This document shows, one piece after another, positions 48,595-61,700 of a DNA stretch of 64,000 nt. The notes under the pieces were generated by a model, which made no database searches, was not told where the DNA came from, and worked only from the letters and a program-made list of their open reading frames with translations. The first letter of the stretch is position 1, and each line of letters begins with the position of its first letter. The DNA comes from Viola odorata (Eukaryota; Streptophyta; Magnoliopsida; Malpighiales; Violaceae). The stretch lies in NCBI GenBank assembly GCA_963691705.1, contig OY829539.1, positions 51,558,327-51,622,326 on the forward strand, read 5' to 3'. The position numbers and the translations under genes are program-made.

Positions 48595-51500
48595 CATCAT
48601 AACAATAAAAGTGTTTGTAGTTCTTAACTCTTACTACTTGCACCTCAACTTTTTCAATCTTATTTAAAATTACAAAACTTTTCTTCCTTTTGCGGTAGTG
48701 GGAGTTAAGTTTTGTCAAGTTTTCTGCTTACTTTTTTTCTTTTCAAAATAATAATAATTGAGGTTGATATGATTTAATTATTTTATAGGAGAAGTTTCTC
48801 AAGATGAGAAATAATAATTGTAGTTAATAAAATCTGATTGGAGAACTTTCAAAATTCTAATAATTAGACAAAAGAGAAGAAAAAAAAATCATTTTCCTGC
48901 AAAACAAAAACAAAAACAAAGTCTAAAGGCTAAAGTCAATGATAACAAAATTATAATGTGGGTTAAATTCAGTCCATAACTTTACCACAACTTTATTTCT
49001 TATCCGATGGAGTAGGTTTCTTCCGCATTTTCTCTCGAAGAATTTTTATCCTACGACTTATCTGTTAGGATCGGCTTGTGATCCATCTAAATTTTACCTT
49101 CTATAAATTAAGGTCGGGTTTAAATTTTTTTCAACCTATTTTCAATAATGTTATTTAATTTATGGAAAAAACAGTTTTTAGAAGGAATTTGGAAGAAAAA
49201 AAAATGTCATCTTTTATTTCTAGTTTTAGACAAAAGTGGTTTTTATTGATTATTGATTACGTTAGTTGAGTTGACTTCAGCTGTTTATAGAACATGGCAC
49301 AATTAAGGTAACTCATTAAACGGTGTCGAATGCAATAGAAAAAAGTAATGGGTGGCAAGCACCATCTTCATCTTGGACCCAGTCCAGTTATGTGAAACCA
49401 GACTACACTTTGCTTTAAGCCGTGAAAAATGCCTGAGTTTGGGCCACGCGTTTCTAAGATGCAATATTTCCTTTTAACGCATAATAGTATCAATCATATA
49501 ATAATAATAATTATTTGATACACCGTATTCGTCTTACTGATCGACAAAAATATATGTAAGAATTTGAAATTAGGTTCGAGTTCCAACTCCGCTATTTAAA
49601 ACAAAAGTGGTTTGTCTACCCTTAATTAAAATCTCGAGTTCGAATCACCACCTTTTCAGATCCGGACAAAACTCGAATTATATTAGTATTAGTTGAGAAA
49701 ACAGCATGAGTAAAGCGAGAACATATTTTTATTATATGTACATAAGTCCTTCTTGTCAACGATGATCACCAACCAATTTACTACTCTAATACAATTGTAT
49801 ATATTTTTCTTATCATATTAATTATTATGAAATTTCAAATTTTTGTTCTTCAAAGCAGTATAGATGGAATTTATAACCTATTTTATAAAAAAACATGCAC
49901 CAAAAAATCATATTAGGAATTTAGGAGGATTGCGTATTTATTTATATAAAAGAAAAGAAATATAGTTTTTATGTACTGTGAAAATAATAAATTAGAACAT
50001 TTGAACTTTCTTGGCTGCAAACTATAGAGTAATATTGCAATAAAGTAGCATATGGTAGTATTGCAATGTATAATAAATAAAGTGGTTCATTGTTTGTAGA
50101 CGAAAGGCATTAACTATGTGCAATTAATTGAAACTTCAATGTGATATTGATTTCACAACTTCCTTGCCCAATTATTAGGAAAAATAAAAAATTTAAACAT
50201 TAAAATATTAGTAATTGGATTATTCATGAACTATGAGTTTTTAATAAAAGGGAATTTAAAGATATTTCCATTCAATAGTTTTTAATAAAAGGGAATTTTT
50301 ATATGTATGGTGTAATAAATTGAAAATAAATTAATTATAATACTCACGTTGGAGAAATTAATCTCATTTTTACTCATCTAGTTTTAAACAAAATATTGTC
50401 TAAATTTTTTTCTATTTTTATACGTTAAACTACTCATATCGATCACGAAAATTAAAACCATTTATGTTTGCGCACATATGTGTTTACCTAATTATAAGGT
50501 GGCAATGAAAACCTTGCATCATATATATATATTTTAAGTTGTAGTATATTTTTTCGATTTTTCCCCATAATGAACTCAAATTAATATCCGTTTTTCTTTT
50601 AAAAAAAAGAGAAAAAAACTCAAAAGAATTAATAATCACGTGAGACCAACGATGCAATGTTGTCACGTGCCTATGAAAGGAGAGAACGAGATTGAGAGAC
50701 AGTACGGTGTTGATTGTCACAAGTTCCTAACTAGTAGTGCGAAGCACACTTTAGTTAATTAAAAACAAAACACCAAATTAATGATGGGTGGTTTGATAAT
50801 AAATAAATAAATAAATACCACTAATAATGTTAGACGAGCATGGAATCTCCAAGATGAAGATGTGAAGTGACGAGATTGACCCTAAAGAAACACCAAAATT
50901 ACCAGGACCAAGAGTAATGATGACAAGTGTAAGTGGGGAACAAACTTTCTTACACCTCCGAAGTTGATGAACTTTGACTGCCAACAATCCATTACAAAGA
51001 GGTGAAGATTTTGACATATTGGATGATTTTGGGTATGAGCGATGATATGGGTCTGGGAAGAATGATGATGCAACTCTTGGTGAAGTGGTCAATGACACAG
51101 CTACAGCCTACATTAGCATTGAGCGTTGTTCACCACCACCACCACCACCACCACCACCTACTAAAATGTCAAAGTCAAAACGTATTGATTTGCATATAAA
51201 TAAACGCATGTGGTTGGATACGTGTCGGTCAGATACGTTTACGGCGATTCTGAGCAAATTAATAGCATTTCTTATCTTTTTTCCTTTTGAAAGAGTGACT
51301 TTAATTATATTGGAGAAGGTGGAGAACATTAATTTGAAATCCTGTAATATTGCATTGCAGCTGCATTGATTAACGCCAAGCTAAGAAGCTACGCTGCTTA
51401 TAATATCATTATTATTTTCTTCATTGTTTCCATGTGGAAGCTTTTCACAGAACCTGACCGAAGCAGAACAAAAAACAGGGGTCTCTCTCCTTTTATGAGT

Positions 51501-51742
51501 ATTACTGATGCGCCAAATCCTAGATGTCTTCAATAATAAATCTGGTATACATTTTACAATTTTTAATCACAATTGCAAACCTACAATGGGAAGTAAAAAT
51601 GAAACAAATTTGCAGTCAAACTATTTTGGCTTTGCCGTCCGAATTTAGAGGGATGGTTTTGCTATAGGGTAAAAAATGTTGAAGTTACTAAATCAAACAG
51701 AACCGGAATATATGTGGGGTGTTACAGTACATCTTAGGGGAA
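48595..51742. other. DRB2-MON1 intergenic region, no gene seen
   Basis: AT-rich. 49550-49680 has two phrases like 'ggttcgagttccaactccgc' and 'cgagttcgaatcacca' that recall tRNA box B, but no cloverleaf can be folded around them. 50778-51160 has short frames on both strands around a (CAC)9 tract (51131-51158). The MON1 3' UTR probably occupies the last few hundred bases. Confidence 0.4.
51131..51158. repeat. (CAC)9 microsatellite
   Basis: An uninterrupted trinucleotide run in intergenic sequence. It creates spurious Pro, His or Gly-rich frames on both strands. Confidence 0.9.
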
Positions 51743-54700
51743 TTACCAAGAAAAAGGGCTCGCTCCCAGCAAGAAAATCTCATTCTCAACATCTTTCACC
51801 CATTGACAAACCCTGTTGCAAGTCTTTATTGCCATACCCTGCAAAATTCAATACATTCAAACAAAAAACTCAAGCGTTTCATCGAAAATGGGTATGTGGT
51901 AATGATGCCACTCATAGTTTGGAACAAATTTTGTCCGAGGGTACCAAGGATGCAGTCCTAGACCTAAGTCCTACTCCTCCTAGTAGTGTGGAGTGTGAGG
52001 TCTGGTTCTAGCTTAGATAATAGAATCGAGGTCCACTTTTAATAAGCACGTAAAGATAAATTGTAGTACAACACAAGAAAACAACAAACCTTGTCTGCAA
52101 GTGGATCAAAGGCAGCGTAAAGCTCAAAATCTGGTGTGACCCAGCAGAGTAGAACTGTCACACAGAAAGAAAGCACATAATGTCATTAAACTTGTTCAAT
52201 CAAGGGTCCAATAAATGAATTGAATAGAATAATCAAGGAGGATTAAAGTAGCACAGAGAAGGCTTTTTATGAAAGGTTTAATTGCACATAAGAGACGAAT
52301 AGGGATTCAAATTAGGAGCAATTTATTTTTACACAAAAAATGATAAACTTGGTCCCCTAACCATTTTGGCTTCTTACCATAGTTTTCATCTCTTCTAAAC
52401 TGAGTTTTGTGGTGCCCATTCCCTTTATCATGCATTGATGTGTAAAGTTTCTGATAAGCCCTGTATAATCTGCAAAACAAGCTGATGTCATCTGATTCTG
52501 CATAGAAGGAAAACTTCCACCTTGGAGGAAAGTATTCAAATGTTTTGTCTGATGAATGGCTTCAAGATACAGCAGTGTTACCTTTTCTGTTGTCGTCGAG
52601 TATTAATTGGGGGTGAAAATTCAGAAGACACGTACTGATCCAGATATATACTCCGATATATGAAATGCCAAAGTCCAGCAGGGCCACCAATGCCATCAGA
52701 AAATGGGTCCCTGACTCTATCAGGCGAATCAGTAGGTCTTTTATGCTGTCCTAAATGAGGGGAAGGAGACCCAGAACGCGATAATGGATCACCAGGCAAA
52801 TCCTCCACGTGCAACCCACCATCTAGCATGGATCTCTGAACTTCGCTAAGAACATTTGACTTCAGAAGAACCGTTTCAATGCGAATCCTATAAAAATTTG
52901 TCAAATTTCTGATTCTGGCCACAGCATAGTACGAAAACAAATAATAACAATAATAAATAATGAAGAAAATGTTTATTACACAGTAGACAATTCCCCCCCA
53001 CCCCCTCCCTCTAGAAGTGCATAGGGAAAGTTGGATTAAACCTTTTCATGTATGCAAATCAAAGAAAATTCCTGTCATTTTCTGGGTTAAGCAAAAACTA
53101 AAATGAACCAGGTTACCTGCAATCCTTAAGATGATAAAAGGCGTCTGAATTTGTGGTAAGCAACATCAAATAGGTGTCAACCTGCCAAGAGTGAGTGTCA
53201 GTCATCTCTTATGCCACTGCAAGCAATTATGACAGAATATATACTTGCAACCCCTTCACATGAAGTAAAACAGTCACAGATCAATGATTTGTATAGAGAC
53301 GAAAGAAATACTGGTACCAAATTTCACTCACATCAAGATAATGGACATAAGTGTACAGAAATGCCATTGGATTATATCTTGGCAGGCAAATTGGCGAAAA
53401 GGATTCTGATGTTCTGGAATAAATACAAAGAATGTGTCAGGACCCAAAAAGTTCATGAATCATTACCCACAAATGATTTAAGATAAAACCAAAACCACAG
53501 AAAAAGTTAGGAACATTTTTCCTGTCTTCACCTTGAGTTTTCGCCCACTTATTCATGTATTACAAATCCAAAGTTAAAACTTATAAAAAAAAACATCCAA
53601 AGTTAATTGTGTAAAAGCAAAGAGCTTGAGTTGCAAGCTTAGCACACTTCATGACTTAAAAGTAGAAAAGAAGGACAAAGTACAACATCATTGGGAAGAC
53701 TTGCAAGATTAGAAGCCCATGTGTTACTTTTTGAACAGAAGTTAAATACTCAAAGGAGGAGTTTTGTGTGGAAAAAAAGAAACCAGAAGTCATATTTTAA
53801 CCAAACATTACACTGTGACTATCATACTAAGCATTTCAAACTTTCAAAGTGTTGATAACTGCGTTATACCTTAAAAACCTACATAATTTCTTGGCACATG
53901 TAAGAGTTTCACACAAGATGACCAATACAAGAGTATAGTGTAGAGATAAGCAAGGTGACTTGAGTGACAGATCATATGAATATAACTATACTTGCCTAAA
54001 CGATTCTGATGATGTAATAAAGTTGGAGAGGAGCAGCATGTCATCAGGATGAAGAGAAGCTTTTTGAGCACCAACAAGACTGACAACCTGAAATCAACCT
54101 TCAAATCAGCACATCATGCAGCTATTAAAAGAATATCAAAATGGAAAGAAAAAAAGTTTAAAAGAAACACTGCTGAATAAAATTGAGGGTTGGGGTGACG
54201 GCCGAGGGCAGTGAGAAAAAAGAATGCTAAAAGTTCAAGGTAATTTACCTTGTGTTTGCACATTAGTATTGCAAAGAGAACACCTGAATCGGCAACATCT
54301 TGCAATATGGCTCCTGCAGCTTGCCTAGTAGCATAAGCAAGGGGAAGGCATGTGTAGGCATGAAGAAATGTAGATGGGTTCCTGACACAAGGAGAAACAG
54401 AAGTTCATCAGCACCACCCAGGGAAGAATTGCTTTCTGCTTTTCAGCTCATTCATAAGAAAGCAGAAAGAATATCAGAGATTACGAACTCTTAAGAAAAT
54501 ACAAGGTACAGAGAAACAATTAGTAAAAGTATTCATACAAGGGTAACAAGAACAAAAGCAAAGCATCATTAGCTTTTTAGTTTTTAAGTGTCAAGCAACA
54601 ATGAGTTGCACAGGAGAGTGCAACTCAGGCCACATCTTTGGTAGTTATCCAGCTTTAAAGATAGAGAAAACAAAAGATATAACCACAATTTTCATTTCTT

Positions 54701-57306
54701 CATACAGTCTAATCCAATCCCGGCTACAATATACATTCAGAACCAACAAATTCACACTGCACATTAAAAAAACCACGACTTTTGCTTCAGCAGAAGAAAA
54801 AATCAAAATTTTCATAAAGCAAGAAAAGAAATCCCACTATAAGAATCTAATCATCAATCTCCAGGTAAAATAGATGGGAGTGCAGACATAAAAGACAAAC
54901 CAGCTAAATGAATGGATGAGAGAGGAGAAGACGACATCTGTTCCTCCAAGCAAGGATGTCATATCAAACTTGGGATTCTTCTCGAAACATCTATTCACAG
55001 ACTTTGTTAAAATGACGATCATCTGCATCCATATCAAAAATAAATTATGTGAGAAACTATAGGACCTGTGGTATGAAATATTTGATCACTGGAAAAGGCT
55101 TTGACACTAATAGAATAGCTACCTGACCATACATAAGCTCCAATTGTGTCCTTAAGGATTCGCAGGGCTCTTCCGTGCAGCTGATGCAGACCAAGTAAAT
55201 AGGTCCCTTCACAAGAAAAACCACCTGAGAAAAGAAAAAATCCCACGGTATATTAGTGTACATTATTTAGGTTACATCTCTCATGTTTCTACTAGGAAAT
55301 AGTTTTGGCCATGCAAAGAGGACAATATCCACAAGGTTTCTTTGGTAGACATGCATCAATTTTCAACCAACTAGAAATCTTGAGTAAGAGTTCAACAAAT
55401 ATAACTTAGAGTAATAGGTAAGCATTCACACACAGTGACAGAGACATGCATAGACATGTTTTGGAAGGATATATCAACTTTTTGCTTTTTATATGAGTTC
55501 CTATAATATAAGGTGAGAGGGGTCAGGGGATCTCTTAACGATCAGGTTCATATTAGCTTATAAAAATAAAAAGATATACTACTAGAAAAGAACAACGAGA
55601 GAGAGATCCTACAATACAAGTGGGTTAAAATCAAGGCTAAACCACAATTTTAGCCCCTAAATTTGTGGAAAAAATCCAATTAAGCCCATACATAAAGGAA
55701 ACCTAAAGTTCACCATATGCTTGCAACACTAATTCAATTAAGCCCTTACAAATTAATTGGATTTAATTTTAAAATATTTTAAAATGTAAAAAAAATGCAC
55801 AAACCTGGTGATTTCCTGCCCTCACCAATTTGACACGATCATCCCTAGAAAGTAAAAAATGAAGGAAATTATAAGTCTGAAAAATTCAAAGTGAAAAAAA
55901 TCCAAAGAGAGGAGTAGTAAACAACAGTTCATACGCCATCCACATACCCATTCTCCACGAAGGAAATGATCGCTTGCAAAGTTGCTGAAAATCCAGCTAG
56001 TTTGTGTTCATCTCCATACCTGGGAGTTAGTGGAAGATATAGAACAAGACTAATAAGTCACTGATAAATGATGCTAAATGACAGTCTGGTTGCATTGAGA
56101 TTATAGGACTGTGTATTTGGTGTTGGTGATGTGAACACCTTGAGGTATTTGAGACAAACCTGGAATATATTGGCTTCCCAGAGTTGCTCAATATAAAGAA
56201 ATGCTTCTTCCGTTTTCTCCAAGTAATGGAAGAATCATCCTGCACTTCATTGAGAAATCAAACAGAATAATATTGCAGTTGTCCCACGAGATATTACATA
56301 AACAGTTAGTAACACTATTCAAATCCTTCCATGGAAAAAGAGATCATCATAGATGGGAAGAAAGGTTGTACAGAGAATGAGGAAAAAAGGCGAGATGAAA
56401 ACTACTAGATAGTTTATGCTAATGGCCATAAGCTAGAAGAGTGTATATAAATAGAAAAAGAAGCAAATGCCAAAAGAAAAACCAATTGGTATCAACTTAT
56501 CATATGCATGCATAACACCACAGATTCATGAGGACTCACCCATGAAAACCAAAAAGTCACACCTATGACTATTGTTTATCCAGCGCATTTATAATTCTCA
56601 CATCAGATATGTATCATTGTCATTGGCATCAGAGGCACACAAGGCACGGCACTATCAATGTACTGAAACTATTACCACATTCCAATTATGCACCAGCCTG
56701 AACTGAGCAAATTCAGTAACAAAATAACTACACACTACAAGCAGCATTTCCTGTGTATCATACATTCATCACTGAGAAGTGCAAGGAGCACTCTACCTCA
56801 TCAACGTGTCGTTTCCCAGGGACCCATGATGACTCCGAGCCCAAAACACCATCACCACCTCCACCTCCACCACCAAAGCTGCTCCCAGCTTCCTGTATAC
56901 CATCGTCACTCACTTCATCAATCCTCGAAGCACTGGACGCAATGCTACTTCCTCTCTCCCCAGCATATCCACTACTGCTCGGACTCTGTAGCCCGTCCAC
57001 TTCCAACTCCGAATTCGTCCTCCTCCACAATACACTATGAGCTACAGCACCCCCATCGCCACTCTCAATGTCCTCTCCCCCACTCCTGATTCCTTCAGGA
57101 TCACCGTTCTCATTGCTATCCTGCTGGTGCTGGTGCTGGTCCGGTTGCTGTTGTTGAGGTTCAATTGATGATTCTCCATTAAGGATGACTGATTCACCGT
57201 CGTTGGACACTGCAATGGATTGGAATTGGTCCACAAGCGGCTTATGATTAGGGTTAGGAATTGGATCATCTATGGAGGAAGAGGTGGGATCGGAGGAAGA
57301 TGACAT
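51743..57306 (-). CDS. MON1: Vacuolar fusion protein MON1 (SAND family)
   Basis: MON1 with CCZ1 forms the guanine nucleotide exchange factor for RAB7/RABG3 in endosome-to-vacuole traffic. Fourteen exons: 57306-56797, 56239-56160, 56019-55948, 55844-55805, 55224-55123, 55022-54901, 54381-54249, 54087-53996, 53413-53332, 53181-53117, 52887-52582, 52469-52378, 52154-52090, 51838-51743. The product is 618 residues (Arabidopsis about 607). Residues 1-165 are disordered, with Gln-rich and Gly-run stretches, and diverge most. The longin-type core follows: [57 protein letters not shown], and the C-terminus [10 protein letters not shown]. Intron 8 has a GC donor. Intron 4 contains a transposon-like patch (about 55620-55800). 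The promoter has TGGGCY motifs and a nearby duplicate copy. Confidence 0.96.
55620..55800. mobile_element. Transposon-like fragment in MON1 intron 4
   Basis: The stretch carries inverted phrases of the type 'ccaattaagcccatacat' and 'aattaagcccttacaaatta', typical of decayed plant DNA-transposon ends. It lies in the 580-base intron between exons 5 and 4 on the gene strand. Boundaries are not clear. Confidence 0.4.
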
Positions 57307-57450
57307 TGATGGTATTCGTGAAATCAGTTAAATTCGCGCAGGAGATTTCGAAGTTTTCTCAATAATTTGAGCATTTGGAGTAGTTGTTTGTTGCTGTCGA
57401 AGCTCAGCTACCAGTCTTTGCTGTTGGTTTCTGGAGGTTTCTGAAATGGA

Positions 57451-57696
57451 GGTTTCGTTGAGAGAGGATCTATTGTCGGGTCTGACCGCCAGGTGGGTGA
57501 TGATGCGGATATCTTTGGATCCGAGTTTAAGCATAACGGGTGACTGCTGCAATGTGTCTGGGCTTTATTCTGAGGCCCGTGTTACTGTCCGTGGAAGCCT
57601 GTTGTTGTGCGGCTTTAAGAAAACCATGCGTGGGCTTTATGGGCTCCGCCCAATTCTAACTTAGAGAATTAACAACTCTTTTCAGCAAAGCTTTGG
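57451..57696. repeat. MON1 upstream duplication, proximal copy
   Basis: About 246 bp that recur at 58413-58658 in the same orientation with scattered substitutions. Shared phrases include 'agcataacgggt' and 'gcggatatct'. This copy starts 145 bases upstream of the MON1 ATG, so it is the functional promoter or leader copy. Matching sequence continues at 57827-57895. Confidence 0.9.
57559..57645 (-). promoter_or_regulatory. TGGGCY (site II) cluster in the MON1 promoter
   Basis: Three TGGGCT hexamers occur on the plus strand at 57559, 57631 and 57640, about 250-340 bases upstream of the MON1 start codon. Such site II motifs are bound by TCP factors and are common in housekeeping promoters, which fits MON1's broad expression. 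Function here is inferred. Confidence 0.5.
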
Positions 57697-58412
57697 AATC
57701 GCATCACTGAAAAAATTATGGTAATCAATGATTCAATGCATGTCGGGTTTATAAGGTAAGTCATGAGTTCGATCATTGATATTATAACGATAATTAATAT
57801 TATATTCATTTTTATATAATAAAAAAACTCAAAGATGCAATTAGATAAAATATAAATAACATTTTTTTTTGGTGTTGATTACACCAGAAAGACTTAAAAA
57901 TAGGATAATAATACACACACATGTTTTAACCATTTTCTTATTATTTTTTTATAAAATACAATTTGTTATTTCATTAAAACATATGTAAGTTTAATTAATA
58001 TGTTAATAAAAAAACTATTACCGTAAAATACAACGCCATTTGAATGATATTCAATATAAAAACCATACATTCATCTGCATACATCGCATCACTACTTGTC
58101 TTAGTTGTGTGCTTGTGCTCCAACCTTTTTCGGGCATAATTAAGGAGGAACGAGGGTACAATGGTGCCAGCAGAGCGGTGTATGAAGGGAACAATCCCCC
58201 AAGATTACGAGTAACTGCTACACAAAGGGTTGCAACGGGTTGGGCAGGGATAGGTTTGGACACACCGATTACTCCACTTGTACATGTTACAGCCTGATAC
58301 AAGTGCTAGAGTTCCTGCTAACAAATTCAATTTGCAATCAAAGCTGACTAGAATTGTATAAAAGTTAACAAAAATGGCACACTTGTTATAAAGCATATCC
58401 TGCAATCAATGG

Positions 58413-58658
58413 GGTTTCGTTCCGTGAGAGGATCTATTATCGGGTCTGACCGGCAGGTGGGTGATGAAGATGCGGATATCTGTTGGATCCGAGTTTAAGC
58501 ATAACGGGTCACTGCCGCAATCTATCTGGGCTTGATTCTAAACCCCATGTTAATGTCGGTGGAAGCGTATTGTTGTACTTTCAAGAAAATATGTGTGGGC
58601 TTCATGAGCTCAGCCCAATTATAACTTATAAGAATTAACAACTCGGCTAAGCTTTTGG
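58413..58658. repeat. MON1 upstream duplication, distal copy
   Basis: The second copy of the 246-bp segment, 962 bases farther from MON1. Similarity resumes in the following 'ctcaaaactgcaattagatt' stretch to about 58728. It has no coding sequence attached. Two of the three TGGGCT motifs are kept or only slightly changed. Confidence 0.9.
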
Positions 58659-58728
58659 TAACAAGTTCTCAAAACTGCAATTAGATTAAAATATAATAAT
58701 TTCTGGCATCGATTACAGAAGAAGAATG

Positions 58729-61700
58729 AGTTAACCTGAGTTAACATAGAAGTACGGATAGGAATCAAATTTGAGTCTCGTAACTTAAATATAAGATATT
58801 ATTTGTAACAAATTTAGGAATAAGATACTAATATCAAACATGTAACAACTAGTTTAGAAGTGTATTATATTATATGTACACACGTGACCTGGTGTAGGTT
58901 GTAACCAGAATGAGGTGCTGGTTCAACGCTCGACATGAGCAAACTATTTTTGAATTAAAAAAAGTATAGTCGTACTAAATAAATAACAGGGCTAGTAGTC
59001 CCATTTTTCATGTGAAATTTGGTTAGATGCTTCCACTTTACAGACCTTAGCTGCCTTCTCTATTTTATGCAAGAGAGAAAAAAATGGTTGGACAAACAGT
59101 CGGCGCCGGGAATCACATGATGGTTGAACGTGGTTAGCCGAATTTATTGTCTTGTCTACTCTAAGTCTAAGTCTAAGTAGTCGATCAAATCCTATTAAAA
59201 TGCAAGCCTATCAATTTGGTAGAATAATTTGGAATGTTTTTATATCAATAAAGTACTCGGATTCAAATTCAAATCTTGTCTCAATCCGTCTAAAAAAAAT
59301 ACAAAATAATGCAACTATGCGAATGCATTACTTATCATGCTCATACATTATATATAATATATCCAACATCATTCATCTCCTTTTTACCCTTTTATGTTTT
59401 TGGAAGTAAAACCTGATCCCATTCGGATTGCTGCCATCTCATTCTCAATCCAGAACCACAAAGAAGGATAGCTCACACGGTCACTGTCATTGAGCTTAGT
59501 TGCCCAAATGGACAAGAACTGGACGGGAAAGCCATTATTGGTTGAAATTTCAATTGTAGATATATAAGAAGGGAGGGTAACATTTATTTATTCTTCACAA
59601 GATTCCTGCTAATGTCACACACATGTACAAATCATTATGGTTCTTTTTTTTAAAAACAACTTGTATTTTTTCTCTTTCTTTTTCTGATGGTCATGATTTC
59701 GAGCAAAGGACTCGTTCTCCACCATATAATCCCAATTGAACATTATTGGAACATACGTGTCAATATTTTGCTCAAATAGATGATGCAAAGTTGTAGTACT
59801 TGATCAGCACAACTGTTGTTTGTTCATATGTTATCTTTCCTTTGCGTATCATTTTCAAATAGAAACTTAATTCAGTTCAATGTGAATGGTTTAACACTCT
59901 TATGTTTTAAATAAAAAGTCATAAATTTAATTTTTAAAACACCTTACTCTTTAATGGTTAATCTAATGTGAGTAAAATTAATCTTAGTTTAGTTGGTTTA
60001 GGAATACTAGTTTATTTTAACAAACATTATCAAACCATGAGAATAGTAATTGTTTACTCCATTAGCTAAGTTCAACTCTAAACCGAGGTTATGAATGAAA
60101 GTTCGAGTATGAGAACTGGAAAAAAAATGATCTCTACTTAATAATTTACTTAATTGTATATATGTCATTATGTTTACTTAATAATTATTTATTAAATGAT
60201 CTCTACCATTATAATTATTTTTAAATTGCACAAACTTTTGATTTTTGATTTTTGATTTTTTTGCTATCGGCTATACACATACCTATGCAACTTGGTGGAA
60301 TAAGGACCATGGATAAAATTGAAGGCCAGGCCCGCTTAGGGTCCACGACGCAAGGAAATGGTAGTGTAGTTTCACATCGCACGTCGGTCGTCTGACGGTC
60401 TGAGTCCTGACATCTACTTCCACGTATCCCACTTACCTAGTCTCATCAAATATCCATGAAACTTACCGTGACCACATTGATTTTGGCATGCAAAAATTAG
60501 GAAAAACAAGTCTTTTAAAGTTTTGGGTCATGCCTTCCATCCACAAGATATTTTTAGTTAGTCTTTTGGTTTTTTTATATTCTATGTTCCCAAGTCTCGA
60601 ACCCGAGATCTTGATTAACAGTTGACAAGTTCCTTACCATTTAACGACATCTAATGTTGATGTCTTTTAGTTTTTTATTGATTAACTTTTTTATTATTGT
60701 CTGACTTGTGGTAAAAGTATCAGTAGAGATTCAGGTTTAGGTTTGAATCCCAACTTTACCTATATAAAAACGTTTTTATTAAAATTTTACATATTTTCAC
60801 GTGTTACATGCAATTGTTTAATCTATTAATAATATCTACTCAATTGATAATTTCCTTTTCTTGAATTTTTAAAAAATAAAATATATGTGGTACTTCTTTA
60901 TCATCTTCTTTTTCCAAAAATAAAATTCTTGTCTATTTTTACTCTAATTAATAAATCTAAATTTGTGAAAAGTATAACAAAAATACTTAAATATCCTAAA
61001 ATATTAAAGTGAAAGTAAAAAGAAAGGAAAGCCGTTTTATATTCCCATGTCGCCATAAAGTTGAGAATAAGACAGGACAAAGAAAACGACGTAGCAACGT
61101 AACTAAAACGACAAAGCCTAGCTACACGATAAAAGATAATAAAAACGGTCAACAAACCGTCGTTATCGGAGGCCCCACCAGAAAGCAATCGGACGGTTCA
61201 AAATCCCCAATCTTTGACATTAAAGGACATAGATGTCAAAATCCTTAGCTTTTTTCTGTGCACACCGGCGTCACATTATAATCCACTACATTACAGCTAT
61301 TTATCTAATTTTGGTTTTTTGGTGTTTTGTACTGACCTGGATCGTTTTCCGAAAAACATACACCAAACACAATTAAAAGGAAATCATTTATTTGTTGTGC
61401 GTCATTTTCATTCAAAAGTAAATTTTGATGTGACCATCTTACCCTTTTAAGCACTGGCAAAAAGGGGGAAAAACGAACTTTCAATGTGCCACAAAGGCAT
61501 TAAAATTTATATATGATTTAAGGCTGGAATAAAATTGGTGAACAATAAAAAAAATATTCATTATTTTTGCACACAAGTTTCACGTAGATACAAATTATAA
61601 AGCTATACAATAAATAATTAACAATTAACAAAAGATTACGATAGAGAATTTATACATTTATACCAAAACCAGAGTATAGTTCTTTTCTATAAACAACAAA

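Noticed and set aside
49550..49680. tRNA-like box B phrases
   Set aside because: No matching box A at the right spacing and no acceptor stem could be drawn.
51676..52011. 111-codon plus-strand frame
   Set aside because: It overlaps the final MON1 exon antisense (51743-51838), which is supported by splicing and protein similarity.
56688..57089. His/Pro-rich plus-strand frame
   Set aside because: It is the reverse strand of the low-complexity first exon of MON1.
60590..60760. Further tRNA or SINE-like phrases
   Set aside because: Only single box-like motifs without ends or flanking repeats.
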